From: Rubripirellula sp963700815
GTDB lineage: Bacteria > Planctomycetota > Planctomycetia > Pirellulales > Pirellulaceae
Direction of reading: 5' to 3'
Length of the DNA: 64,000 nt
Assembly: GCA_963700815.1 (NCBI GenBank)
Contig: CAVOZM010000028.1
Coordinates: 62,001-126,000, forward strand
Below the pieces are notes generated by a model that saw only the letters and a list, made by a program, of their open reading frames with translations, was not told where the DNA came from and did no database searches. Positions 54,528 through 63,437 of the stretch are shown here, one piece after another. The translations under genes were made by a program, and so were the position numbers. Position 1 is the first letter of the stretch; the number at the start of each line of letters is the position of its first letter.

Positions 54528-56537
54528 CTATCGTGAAAATCGACTTCGGACCTGCTCGAACTCCTGCTCGTTCAGCCCGCCGCTCTGATCTTTGTCGAGC
54601 ATTGAAAAAAATCGCTGAACTTGCTCAGAGCTGATTTGGACCGGTGCCCAATCGGGGATCAGCTTGATCACCTCTTCCGGAGATAATTCATTGTTCCCAT
54701 CGGTATCCAGATCGGCAAAATTTTTGATCAGTTGTCCTCGCAGACCTAATTGTTTCCCACCTGACTCCGAATCAAGTGGCTGCGCATATTCGACATAGCC
54801 AACGTGCATTTCGTCATCCGTTTGCGAGCCCCATCTTACGGTTTCATTGGGGTTAGGATTCGCTGGATTGCCTTCACTATTGTCATACCAACCGGTGTAG
54901 CGAATCGTCGTTCCTTTTTCAAAAATCGGAGGCTTGGCGTATTGATAAAAGAGCTGCCAGTTGAAATCGTAATTAGGAACATCCAACAGCAATTCTGCGT
55001 CGCCATTCTTACTTACCAATTCGTATCTGGCCGCGACCCCGCGCAGGTGATGATGCGGCAAAAACCCTAGGATCTCGACATCGATCGGCACCTTCATCTC
55101 TGCTTCGACCTTGTGACGAGCCGCACGTGGTGGAATCGTGAATCGCCCGTTGACGACGCTGGCGGTTTGAACTTCGTATTTTGGTGGACCATCGGCAAAC
55201 TTGAAACCAATCTGGGTTTTGTCCTTTGTCGCGGTTCCGTTGGGCGTGTAGTGCATCTGGAAGTGCAGTTGCGAGCCTTTTTTCAGATGCCGGGCATATC
55301 CGACCGGGTAAGCATGCGCACCGTTGCCTGGGACATAGACCGCCCAGTAATCGATCGGATTGTCGATTCTTTCGCCGGGAGACACGGCGTAGACCAAAAC
55401 ATGATGTACGACCGAGGGTTCACTAGGCAGAATCTCGACCTCCCGCACCCACTTGTCTTCGGTCAAGTTCGTCTCGATGGTCATGTGTTGGTATGGCATC
55501 ACGCCAGATGCGCGGATCGAAATCGCGCGAGGGAATTCGAAGATCGCATCAGGTGTTCCAATTTTCCATCTTCCGTCAAATACAATCGGGTCGACCGCAT
55601 CGCTCGCGTCTCCTGCACTCTGATCACCATCGATCCAGGCTAACAAGTCTCGCTTTTCCAAAGGCGTCAAAGAGGCATCGTTCGACCAAGGGCTGACTTT
55701 GGAATGATCCGCGGGGGCCGCAAACCAGGGAGGCATGACCCCACGATCGATCACTTCGCGAATCATCGGTGAGTGAGAAACAACATCATCGAAACTGTCC
55801 AAAGGAAAGGGACCAACGCCACCGTCGCGATGACACTTCACGCAGTGGCGATTCATCAACCGGGAAACGCGGCCGTGATAGGTCACATTCGTGGTGGAGG
55901 ATTCCAACTTCTTGATCGCCAGTTCACAACCGGGAGCATCCGTCGCTTCAATCGGTGGCGTCTCTTTCGCCAAAACGGCCTCCAATGCGTCAGCCAAGTA
56001 GTTCTTACTAGGAGTCGCACGCGAGTAACCGAATCCGTATTGGTCGTCAATCGCGCCATGATATAAAACCGTGCGATTGCGGTTGATCACGATAACATCA
56101 GTCGTTGTTTGGGCACCGATCGATTTTGCAAAGTCACCCGTTTCGTCGAATGAATAGATAGCGTTATCCCCAAGCTGTCGCTGCGCCTCCTCCATCTCGA
56201 CAACCTTGTCCGCCGAAACCGAGTTGACGATCACAAAACGGACATCTTTTTCTGCGTATGCTTTCGACAACTCTACCAATGTTGGCAAATACTTCTTACT
56301 CAATGGGCACGAGGTACTCGTCATTGCGACAACGACTACTTGATGGCTGTTGGCTAGTTGCCCCAGGTCAAAGTCGTTGCCAGCGAGATCACGAAATTTG
56401 ATTTTTGGTACGAGTGTTCCAACCGCGTGGTCACCGCCTCGCAAAACTTCTGGTCCCTTGCGAACACGATCCGCGGCATTCATAACGCTGCTCGCCTGAA
56501 TCATCAAAACAAACATCAGAATTCGAGGTACAAGCAT
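54528..56537 (-). CDS. Secreted redoxin-cytochrome c-PHM-like-EF-hand fusion protein
   Basis: A 669-residue exported protein with four parts after a signal peptide (~1-21): a thioredoxin/peroxiredoxin-like domain (~38-195) with a single Cys77 in MTSTSCPLSKKYLPTL; a cytochrome c segment with C232-V-K-C-H (MNRHCVKCHRDGGVGPFPLD); a PHM-like copper region with H378-H379 (VVHHVLVY), H429 (FQMHYTPNG), H495/H497 (PHHHLRGVAARYE) and M577 (DEMHVGYVEY); and two C-terminal EF-hands with loops at ~611-622 (DTDGNNELSPEE) and ~648-659 (DKDQSGGLNEQE). Copper and calcium sites look complete. It is a paralogue of the neighbouring 412-residue protein with added ends. No tested function known to me; an oxidative, metal-dependent extracellular role is likely. 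Confidence 0.83.
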   Translation of the reverse strand: MLVPRILMFVLMIQASSVMNAADRVRKGPEVLRGGDHAVGTLVPKIKFRDLAGNDFDLGQLANSHQVVVVAMTSTSCPLSKKYLPTLVELSKAYAEKDVRFVIVNSVSADKVVEMEEAQRQLGDNAIYSFDETGDFAKSIGAQTTTDVIVINRNRTVLYHGAIDDQYGFGYSRATPSKNYLADALEAVLAKETPPIEATDAPGCELAIKKLESSTTNVTYHGRVSRLMNRHCVKCHRDGGVGPFPLDSFDDVVSHSPMIREVIDRGVMPPWFAAPADHSKVSPWSNDASLTPLEKRDLLAWIDGDQSAGDASDAVDPIVFDGRWKIGTPDAIFEFPRAISIRASGVMPYQHMTIETNLTEDKWVREVEILPSEPSVVHHVLVYAVSPGERIDNPIDYWAVYVPGNGAHAYPVGYARHLKKGSQLHFQMHYTPNGTATKDKTQIGFKFADGPPKYEVQTASVVNGRFTIPPRAARHKVEAEMKVPIDVEILGFLPHHHLRGVAARYELVSKNGDAELLLDVPNYDFNWQLFYQYAKPPIFEKGTTIRYTGWYDNSEGNPANPNPNETVRWGSQTDDEMHVGYVEYAQPLDSESGGKQLGLRGQLIKNFADLDTDGNNELSPEEVIKLIPDWAPVQISSEQVQRFFSMLDKDQSGGLNEQEFEQVRSRFSR

Positions 56538-56769
56538 CAGCCGCGACTTTGAAGATGGGGAACGGGGAAAAAGTCGATATCACCAAGACGCAGATCAAGG
56601 CGTAGAAGCCAATCGCCAAATATTCCTGGCCAATCGCCTCAAAAATCGCATTTTGACACGGCGATGGTTACCGCAGACAGATTAGCAGGATGCGATGTTC
56701 AGGTCAAAACAAGATTCGAAAAAGACGGCGGATACGTGTCCCGCGTCGAAATGTCAAAACGTCGGCCGC

Positions 56770-57537
56770 CTATCCGAGCACCTTTTGTCGGATCTTCTGC
56801 ATCGTCGCAATCCAGCCGTCATAATTGCCTGCTTTGTTTTGGATGAAGCGGCTGACTTCGGGGTGCGGCAGGATCAGAAAAGTCTCCTTTTCTAGACCTT
56901 CGACGACAGTCTCGGCAAGCGCCTCGGCCGAAATCGACCCCTCACGGAGCATCACCGCCGATGGATGATCCGCTTCGATCATTCTTGTTTGGACACCCTG
57001 AGGACAAAGACACGAAACCCTTAGACCTTGCGGGCCGTGAGCGATCGAAAGCCATTCGGCAAAAGCGACGACTGCATGCTTGGTAACGGCATAGGGAGCT
57101 GACGAAATCTCCGTCAACAATCCCGCTGCCGACGCCGTATGCAGCAAGTATCCGCTACCACGCTGCAGCATGCGGGGCACCAGCGCCCGAACGGTGTAGA
57201 CATGTGATTTGAAATTTATATCGATCATCTGGTCCCAAACCTCATTTGGCACATCGGGACCAGCACCGCCGGCGATGCCTGCGTTCATGCAAAACAAATC
57301 GATTGGACCAACGTTGGTTTCAGTCTGATCGATCAATGAAATGACAGATTCCTCATTGGCGACATCACATTCAATCGCAAAACCACTGACCAGCTCAGCA
57401 ACTTCATTCGCTGCATCCATGTCGATGTCTGCGACAACGATGCCCCGTGGTTTCTCCTGGGCAAATCGCAGGCATAGCGCTCGGCCAATCCCGTGGCCCG
57501 CGCCAGTGACGACAATCGTCTTATCTTTTAGATGCAT
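56770..57537 (-). CDS. Short-chain dehydrogenase/reductase
   Basis: A classical SDR of 255 residues. The ATG at 57537 (MHLKDKTIVVTGAGHGIGRA) is chosen over 57576 because it starts right before the nucleotide-binding strand. TGAGHGIG binds NAD(P); Asp in VADIDMDAANE favours NAD; NAGIAGGAG, HTASAAG (catalytic Ser) and the catalytic YAVTKHAVVAF (Tyr-x-x-x-Lys) are all intact, followed by SCLCPQGVQT. Ends in FIQNKAGNYDGWIATMQKI. It lies divergent from the histidine phosphatase gene, sharing a ~130-base promoter region with it, in the acyl-CoA region; hydroxyacyl oxidation is a guess from context. Confidence 0.9.
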   Translation of the reverse strand: MHLKDKTIVVTGAGHGIGRALCLRFAQEKPRGIVVADIDMDAANEVAELVSGFAIECDVANEESVISLIDQTETNVGPIDLFCMNAGIAGGAGPDVPNEVWDQMIDINFKSHVYTVRALVPRMLQRGSGYLLHTASAAGLLTEISSAPYAVTKHAVVAFAEWLSIAHGPQGLRVSCLCPQGVQTRMIEADHPSAVMLREGSISAEALAETVVEGLEKETFLILPHPEVSRFIQNKAGNYDGWIATMQKIRQKVLG

Positions 57538-57666
57538 CTCGTATTCCGTGATTCTAATCGTAGGATAGGCTGCCAACCTGACTGAAGGAGGCTTGCGACT
57601 GATTGTATCGGATTACCCAGGCGGTAGAATGACAAGCCCAATTTTCGCCGTCCGAGCAATCGATTC

Positions 57667-58378
57667 ATGAGCAGTATTCATTTTGTTCGCCACGCTCAGG
57701 CGTCCCTCTTTTCCGACGACTACGATCAGTTTATCCGAGCATGGGTTCCGACAATCTGCCTTGTTAGGCGACTACTTGAGCGAACAACAATTACAGTTTG
57801 AAAATGTCTTTGTTGGACCACGTCTGCGACATCGACAAACGGCTGAAACGGCTATCCCGTCATTGAAAAACAATTCGGCCGGTATGGTCGAAATCCCCGA
57901 ATTGGACGAACATCACGTCGATCGACTGGTGTCCGAACATTCGAAAGAAATCGGTAAGTTATTCCCCCGTGTTGCCGATCAGCATGCGGCATTTCGTGCC
58001 GCCGAGTCCAATACCGATCGCCGACGCACTTTTGCAATCTTGTTTGAGGAGGTTGCCAATCTATGGGTCGCAGAGCGGTGTCCGTTGTTCGGCATCGAAT
58101 CCTGGTCCGAATTTTGTGCACGAGTGAATGCAGGAATTGATAAAATGATTTCTCTGACGGCAAAAGGTCAAGATGCGATCGCATTCACGTCGGCCGGAAC
58201 TGTGGCGGTCACATTGCACCGTGCATTGAAATGCCCTGACGAGGTGGCGCTCGGATTGGGATGGCGAGTTTGGAATTGTTCGATCACCGGATATGCGTTT
58301 TCACGTGATCGCTTTTCACTCGATCAATTCAATGCTTTGCCACACCTGTCCAACCGTGCCGACTGGACGTACCGGTAG
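57667..58378 (+). CDS. Histidine phosphatase superfamily protein (N-terminal frameshift)
   Basis: A phosphoglycerate-mutase-like (SixA/PhoE group) phosphatase of about 236 residues. The ATG at 57667 gives MSSIHFVRHAQASLFSDDYD with the catalytic R-H-A; then one extra T in a TTT run (near 57732) must be removed to reach LSEHGFRQSALLGDYLSEQQ, the rest of the gene. Without this the frame first opens at 57683 and lacks the active site. Later parts: NVFVGPRLRHRQTAE (second Arg) and AFTSAGTVAVTLHRAL (second His replaced by Ser-Ala-Gly). It starts a rightward group with an APH-type kinase 19 bases downstream and an SDR. Confidence 0.8.
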
Positions 58379-58397
58379 TGAATAACGGAACAAGAAA

Positions 58398-59468
58398 ATG
58401 ACTGCGTTGAAACTTGATACCGCGAAGCCGATTCGTCCCGGCGAGGAACTAGACCTTGTCCGCTTGCAAGAATATTTGGTGAAGCACTTGCCCGAATCGA
58501 GCGGCGAATTGTCGGTTGAACAATTTCCGTCCGGCTGGTCAAACCTGACGTACCTTCTGAAATTGGGTAACCAAGAACTTGTCTTGCGGCGTCCTCCGTT
58601 CGGCAATCAGGTCAAGTCGGCGCACGACATGGGCCGCGAGTATCGTGTGCTGTCCAAACTATGCAAGGTTTTTCCACCTGCGCCGCGCCCCTATTTGTAT
58701 TGCGAAGATCCGGAAGTGATCGGTGATCAGTTCTACGTGATGGAGCGTCGAACTGGCGTCGTGATCAGGGCCACACCGCCGCCGGAACTCCAATCCGATC
58801 CGGAGTTGGTTCGCCGGTTGAGTGACGCACTTGTTGGTTGCATGGCCGATCTGCACGCCGTCGACTACCAAGCAGCCGGCCTGGGCGATCTGGGACGTCC
58901 CGAAGGCTACATTGAGCGACAGGTCCTCGGTTGGATGCAACGCTATGAAAAGTCAAAAACGGATAACTACGAGTCGATGAATCAGCTGGGAAAGTGGCTG
59001 GCCGAGCACATGCCGCAGGATGGAAAGCCATCGTTGATCCACAACGATTTCAAACATGACAATTTGATGCTAGACAAAGAGGATTTGACTCGCGTCATTG
59101 CCGTCCTGGATTGGGAAATGGCGACGATCGGGGATCCATTGATGGATCTGGGCACGACGCTTGCGTATTGGATCCAACCAGACGATGACCAGGCGCTTCA
59201 GCAGGCGGCGTTTGGTCCAACCTGTCTGGATGGAAGTCCGACGCGCAAGGAATTTGCAGATCTGTACGCATCCAAGACCGGCGTCGATACCGGAAACGTT
59301 CTGTTCTTTTACTGCTTCGGGTTGTACAAGTTGGCAGTGGTTGTACAGCAGATTTATGCTCGGTTCGCGCGAGGTGCGACAAAAGATCCTCGTTTTGCTA
59401 ATTTGAACCTGCGAGTCCTCGCGTTGAGCGATACCGGAGTCAAAGCAATCCAGTCGGGAAGCATCTAA
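58398..59468 (+). CDS. APH-family phosphotransferase (ACAD10/11 kinase-domain-like)
   Basis: A 356-residue kinase of the aminoglycoside phosphotransferase fold. Catalytic motif: LIHNDFKHDNLML (Brenner motif with Asp and Asn), then AVLDWEMATIGDPLMDLGTT with the metal-binding Asp. N-terminal GWSNLTYLLKLGNQELVLRR carries the nucleotide-binding strand, and PPFGNQVKSAHDMGREYRVL the Glu helix. This branch (rather than antibiotic-resistance enzymes) matches the kinase domain of ACAD10/ACAD11 and bacterial LvaA, which phosphorylate 4-hydroxyacyl-CoA. It follows the histidine phosphatase gene by 19 bases and precedes an HSDL2-like SDR; an ACAD10/11-like dehydrogenase is encoded 5.4 kb away. Confidence 0.88.
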   Translation: MTALKLDTAKPIRPGEELDLVRLQEYLVKHLPESSGELSVEQFPSGWSNLTYLLKLGNQELVLRRPPFGNQVKSAHDMGREYRVLSKLCKVFPPAPRPYLYCEDPEVIGDQFYVMERRTGVVIRATPPPELQSDPELVRRLSDALVGCMADLHAVDYQAAGLGDLGRPEGYIERQVLGWMQRYEKSKTDNYESMNQLGKWLAEHMPQDGKPSLIHNDFKHDNLMLDKEDLTRVIAVLDWEMATIGDPLMDLGTTLAYWIQPDDDQALQQAAFGPTCLDGSPTRKEFADLYASKTGVDTGNVLFFYCFGLYKLAVVVQQIYARFARGATKDPRFANLNLRVLALSDTGVKAIQSGSI

Positions 59469-59542
59469 GTCAGTCTGCAACAAGAATCCGCGGTTGCCTT
59501 CGATCTGTCCGGCATTTCAGACGTTAGAATGAGCGGCCAATT

Positions 59543-59580
59543 AGCAACCTTCTACAGGCGAAGCAACCTTCTACAGGCGA
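59543..59580. repeat. 19-base tandem duplication upstream of the SDR gene
   Basis: Exact adjacent copies at 59543-59561 and 59562-59580, ending 7 bases before the SDR start at 59588. The duplicate doubles the leader and any ribosome-site-like ACAGGCGA element just ahead of the start codon, so it may alter translation of that gene. Confidence 0.9.
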
Positions 59581-59587
59581 GATTCCG

Positions 59588-60409
59588 ATGTCACTCCAGG
59601 GCAAAACAATTCTGATCACTGGTGCCAGTCGTGGTATCGGTTTGGCGATCGCAAAACGGGCTGCACAAGATGGCGCCAACATTGCTGTCTTGGCCAAGAC
59701 CAGCGAACCGCATCCAAAGTTGCCAGGCACCATTCATACCGCAGTCGAAGAAATAGAAGCGGCCGGTGGAAAGGGATTAGCAATCCAGACCGACATTCGG
59801 TTTGAGGATCAAGTCGAGGCTGCGGTCAAGCAAACGGTCGAAACATTTGGTGGCATCGATATCTGCGTGAACAATGCCAGTGCGATCTCGCTGACTGGCA
59901 CACTGCAAACCGAGATGAAACGGTTTGACCTGATGCATCAGATCAACACTCGCGGCACGTTTATGGTATCCCAAAAGTGCTTGCCGCACTTGGCCAATTC
60001 GGACAACCCACACATTCTGAATTTGTCACCTCCGCTAAACATGCTACCCAAGTGGTTTGGCCCACATGTTGCCTACACGATGGCCAAGTTCGGAATGAGC
60101 ATGTGCGTGTTGGGGATGGCCGCTGAGTTTGCCAAACAGGGATTGGGTTGCAATGCATTGTGGCCGCAGACGGTGATTGCCACTGCGGCGGTGCAGAATT
60201 TGCTCGGTGGTGACGAAGTCGTCAGCCGTTCGCGAAAACCGGAAATCATGGCCGACGCAGCCTACATCATCCTGACGCGACCGAGTCGCGAGTGTAACGG
60301 CAACTTCTTTATCGACGAAGATGTTCTGCGCGAAAGCGGTGTAACTGATTTCGATAAGTACGCGTTCGATACAAGCAAAAAGTTGATGGACGACTTTTTT
60401 GTCAATTGA
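59588..60409 (+). CDS. HSDL2-like short-chain dehydrogenase
   Basis: A 273-residue SDR of the hydroxysteroid dehydrogenase-like 2 group. TGASRGIGLAIAKRAAQDGA binds the cofactor; AVLAKTSEPHPKLPGTIHTA is the diagnostic insert of this group; NNASAISLTGTLQTEMKRFD, LNLSPPLNMLPKWFGPHVAY and the Y-T-M-A-K catalytic pair follow. HSDL2 relatives act on fatty acyl substrates. It lacks the C-terminal SCP2 domain of animal HSDL2. It is third in the rightward group after the phosphatase and kinase genes, with a duplicated leader. It converges with the FadJ-like gene, 66 bases away. Confidence 0.9.
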   Translation: MSLQGKTILITGASRGIGLAIAKRAAQDGANIAVLAKTSEPHPKLPGTIHTAVEEIEAAGGKGLAIQTDIRFEDQVEAAVKQTVETFGGIDICVNNASAISLTGTLQTEMKRFDLMHQINTRGTFMVSQKCLPHLANSDNPHILNLSPPLNMLPKWFGPHVAYTMAKFGMSMCVLGMAAEFAKQGLGCNALWPQTVIATAAVQNLLGGDEVVSRSRKPEIMADAAYIILTRPSRECNGNFFIDEDVLRESGVTDFDKYAFDTSKKLMDDFFVN

Positions 60410-60475
60410 TTGTCCGCATCGAGTTGGACGCGTATGTTCGGCCATGTATGTTTAGCTGTGCCGCGAGGTTCGCCG

Positions 60476-62596
60476 CTAAACAGTTTGCACCTGGTACTCT
60501 GCAAACGTCCCGCCCGATTCCGCCAACTCCTTGAGCAACGGTGCGGGTTCCCACCAGAATCCTTGCGTTTCGTTAAATTCACAAACGCGGTCGTACACTT
60601 TCTTGAGTCCGACCGTGTCGGCGTGCATCATCGGCCCACCGCGAAACGCGGGGAATCCGTAACCGTAGACATAGACAATGTCGATATCGATGGCCCGCAA
60701 TGCGATTCCCTCCTGCAAAATCTTCGCACCTTCATTGACCAATGCGTAAACCATTCGATCGACAATCTCCGCGTCGCTGATTTCACGGCGTTCGATTCCG
60801 ACATCGATAGCGGTCGTTTCGATCAACTCCTCGATATTTGGATCGATCGTCGGATTGCGTCCCTCGTAGGTGTACCAGCCCGCGCCGGTTTTTTGTCCGT
60901 ACCGACCCATTTCGTATAGCTTGTCGGCGACCAACAGTTGTCGCATTCCTTTCGGGGTTGAACCCTTCGTTTCTTGTCGAATTCGCCAACCAACATCAAT
61001 GCCCGCCAAGTCATTGACCGCGAGAGGTCCCATCGCCATCCCAAAGTCAACCATCGCTTGATCGACTTGTTGGATCGTTGCTCCCTCTTCCAGCAAGAAC
61101 TGAGCTTCGCGCAGATACGGCCCAAACATCCGATTGCCGACAAATCCGAAACAATTGCCGACCAAGACGCCAACCTTCTTGAGCTGTTTGGCCAGGTCCA
61201 TTGACGTCGCGATCACATCATCACTTGTCTCTTTGCCACGGACGATCTCCAGCAGCCGCATGACGTTTGCGGGGCTAAAGAAGTGGTGACCAATGACACT
61301 TTCGGGTCGGCCGGTTGCCGAAGCAATTTGGTCGATATCCAGTGTCGATGTATTGGACGCCAAGATCGCTTCTGGTTTTGCGATCGCATCGATTTCTGAG
61401 AAAATCTTTTTCTTTAGCTCCATCCCTTCGAAGACCGCTTCGATGATAATGTCGGCATCGGCAAGCGGGGCGTTATCCGTCGTCGGCGTGATCAGAGCGA
61501 TCCGCTGTTTTGCGTCCGCTTCTGACAATTTCCCTTTCGCGACGCTGACCTCATAGTTCTTGCGGATCTTGTCCATTCCTATTTCCAGTTGCTCTTGGCT
61601 GACTTCTTTCAGCGCAACCGGAATGCCAGCGTTGGCGTAGGTCATTGCAATCCCGCCGCCCATCGTTCCAGCGCCGATGACCGCCGCTTTTTCGATTTTG
61701 ATCCTGGGTGTTTCTTTGGAAATTCCGGGGACTTTGGCGACCGCCCGTTCGCCGAAGAACGCGTGAATCAAACCTTTCGACTGGTAAGATTGCAAGAGCT
61801 CAGCAAAGAACTCGAGCTCGATTGCGACCGCATCTCGGAACGGCATCGACTCGGCCAGCATGACCGCCTCGATCGCTTTCGCCGGAGCGATTTGGCCGCG
61901 AGTGAACTTGGCAATGCTCTTGGTGAGTTGTTCGATCGCGGTTGCGTTCTGCGCTCTGTCACCAAGCCGGTCGGCGATCTCGCTGGTCTTTCGGGGTGGA
62001 TCTCCCGCAGCGACTCGTTCTTTTGCCAGCTCGATCGCGGCGTCAATCAAATCGTCTTCAACTACCTTGTCAACGATTCCTGATTGCAATGCTTCCGCTG
62101 CGCCGACCATCCGTCCGGTCGCACACATTTCGGCGGCTTTGGCAACTCCGCACAAACGGGGCAATCGTTGGGTTCCCATTGCGCCGGGGATCAAACCGAT
62201 TTTTACCTCGGGTAATCCTACCTGCGCGGTCGATAACGCAACGCGATAGTGACACCCCATTGCAACCTCCAGTCCACCTCCGAGCGCGGTACCGTGAATC
62301 GCCGCGACAACGGGTTTTGGTGAATCCTCAAGTGCGTCAACGGTCGTCAACAAAGAGAACTCATCCTTTTTTAGGCCCGACGCCATCCCCGCGAATTCTT
62401 TGATATCCGCACCGGCGCAGAAGGTTCGTCCAGCGCCGACCAATACGACTGCCTTGACCGTGTCGTCGTCGGCCGCTTGTTTCAATCGATTGACGATCCC
62501 TTCTGGAACACCAGGGCTGAGCGCATTGACGGGTGGATTGTTCATCGAAACGACGGCGACGCCGTCGCGGACTTCGTACAGAACAAGATCAGTCAT
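60476..62596 (-). CDS. FadJ/FadB-like enoyl-CoA hydratase / 3-hydroxyacyl-CoA dehydrogenase
   Basis: A bifunctional beta-oxidation enzyme of 706 residues. The ATG at 62596 (MTDLVLYEVRDGVAVVSMNN) is preferred over 62728. The hydratase/isomerase half (~1-190) shows GAGRTFCAGADIKEFAG and AIHGTALGGGLEVAMGCHYR with the two catalytic acids region GLPEVKIGLIPG. The dehydrogenase half (~295-580) shows AAVIGAGTMGGGIAMTYANA, SNTSTLDID, VIGHHFFSPANVMRLLEIV and CFGFVGNRMFGPYLREA; a second C-terminal repeat ends GYGFPAFRGGPM. It makes 3-ketoacyl-CoA from enoyl-CoA. The thiolase partner is not in the window. Confidence 0.93.
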   Translation of the reverse strand: MTDLVLYEVRDGVAVVSMNNPPVNALSPGVPEGIVNRLKQAADDDTVKAVVLVGAGRTFCAGADIKEFAGMASGLKKDEFSLLTTVDALEDSPKPVVAAIHGTALGGGLEVAMGCHYRVALSTAQVGLPEVKIGLIPGAMGTQRLPRLCGVAKAAEMCATGRMVGAAEALQSGIVDKVVEDDLIDAAIELAKERVAAGDPPRKTSEIADRLGDRAQNATAIEQLTKSIAKFTRGQIAPAKAIEAVMLAESMPFRDAVAIELEFFAELLQSYQSKGLIHAFFGERAVAKVPGISKETPRIKIEKAAVIGAGTMGGGIAMTYANAGIPVALKEVSQEQLEIGMDKIRKNYEVSVAKGKLSEADAKQRIALITPTTDNAPLADADIIIEAVFEGMELKKKIFSEIDAIAKPEAILASNTSTLDIDQIASATGRPESVIGHHFFSPANVMRLLEIVRGKETSDDVIATSMDLAKQLKKVGVLVGNCFGFVGNRMFGPYLREAQFLLEEGATIQQVDQAMVDFGMAMGPLAVNDLAGIDVGWRIRQETKGSTPKGMRQLLVADKLYEMGRYGQKTGAGWYTYEGRNPTIDPNIEELIETTAIDVGIERREISDAEIVDRMVYALVNEGAKILQEGIALRAIDIDIVYVYGYGFPAFRGGPMMHADTVGLKKVYDRVCEFNETQGFWWEPAPLLKELAESGGTFAEYQVQTV

Positions 62597-62672
62597 CGGA
62601 TGAGGTCCTAGATTGAATGTGGTTGGTGTTGACGTCGGCAGCTCGTCAGAGTGTGGTCGCCTGGAAAGCAGG

Positions 62673-63437
62673 TCATCCTTCTTGATGGGTCGGAAATTCG
62701 GTATGTCCCATCCGATAGATTGTGGCACCTAATAGCGCCATTGTCATCGCCGCAAGGACCAGCAGGTGCGTAGCCGGAGGTTCATGGCCCATCACGTTTT
62801 CGGCCATGCTGCGGGCAATTTCCCAATCCATCCATTCGGCCAACAAACCTCGCAATCGGTAGTTGATCGTCAGCTTATTGGCGAGTGCGGGTACGAACGA
62901 CAGACCATATTCAATCGTCAATGTGTAGGCAACTGCGGTGACCATCGTTCGGCGATAGAAGATCACGCCGATCAACAAGTACAACGCCGCGTGTGCGATG
63001 CAAGACAGCAGCGACAACAGATTCATCACCCCCCACAATCGAACACTACCCATCTGTCCCATCACGATCACGCATCCCGTGCAGGAGACGACGGCCGCCG
63101 AATACGTCCAGGCAATGCTGGTTAGATATTTTCCCAGTGGGATCCACGAACGACCGCTCCGCCGCATCGCCATGTAGATCCATGTTTGGCCTTCGATCTC
63201 CGTACTGATCGCAGGTGTAGCCCAAAGCAACAGACCCAGCAAGCAAATGACCTCAGGGACTAAGAAGTAAAGCATCAAACCCCATTCTTCTGCCTTGTCA
63301 TCGGGCGCGATTTGACGCAGCGTGGCGAAGATGGCGATTGGGAATGCAACGAGTACAAACCACATCGCCGTCCGGCCCCAGGTCAGGGAACGTTTCAATT
63401 CAAATCGAATCACATCCAGAACTAGCAATGGGTTCAT
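62673..63437 (-). CDS. ABC transporter permease (ABC-2 type)
   Basis: A 254-residue membrane protein with about six hydrophobic segments (AMWFVLVAFPIAIFATLRQI; LMLYFLVPEVICLLGLLLWA; SIAWTYSAAVVSCTGCVIVM; LLSLLSCIAHAALYLLIGVI; YTLTIEYGLSFVPALANKLT; LLVLAAMTMALLGATIYRMG). This is the topology of ABC-2 type permeases. Its start overlaps the stop of the ATP-binding gene by 4 bases (ATGA), so they form one exporter. Substrate unknown. FadJ starts 77 bases beyond its stop on the same strand. Confidence 0.85.
   Translation of the reverse strand: MNPLLVLDVIRFELKRSLTWGRTAMWFVLVAFPIAIFATLRQIAPDDKAEEWGLMLYFLVPEVICLLGLLLWATPAISTEIEGQTWIYMAMRRSGRSWIPLGKYLTSIAWTYSAAVVSCTGCVIVMGQMGSVRLWGVMNLLSLLSCIAHAALYLLIGVIFYRRTMVTAVAYTLTIEYGLSFVPALANKLTINYRLRGLLAEWMDWEIARSMAENVMGHEPPATHLLVLAAMTMALLGATIYRMGHTEFPTHQEG

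Noticed and set aside
58398..59468. Aminoglycoside resistance gene
   Set aside because: The fold is shared, but the flanking sequence and acyl-CoA context fit the ACAD10/11 kinase branch.
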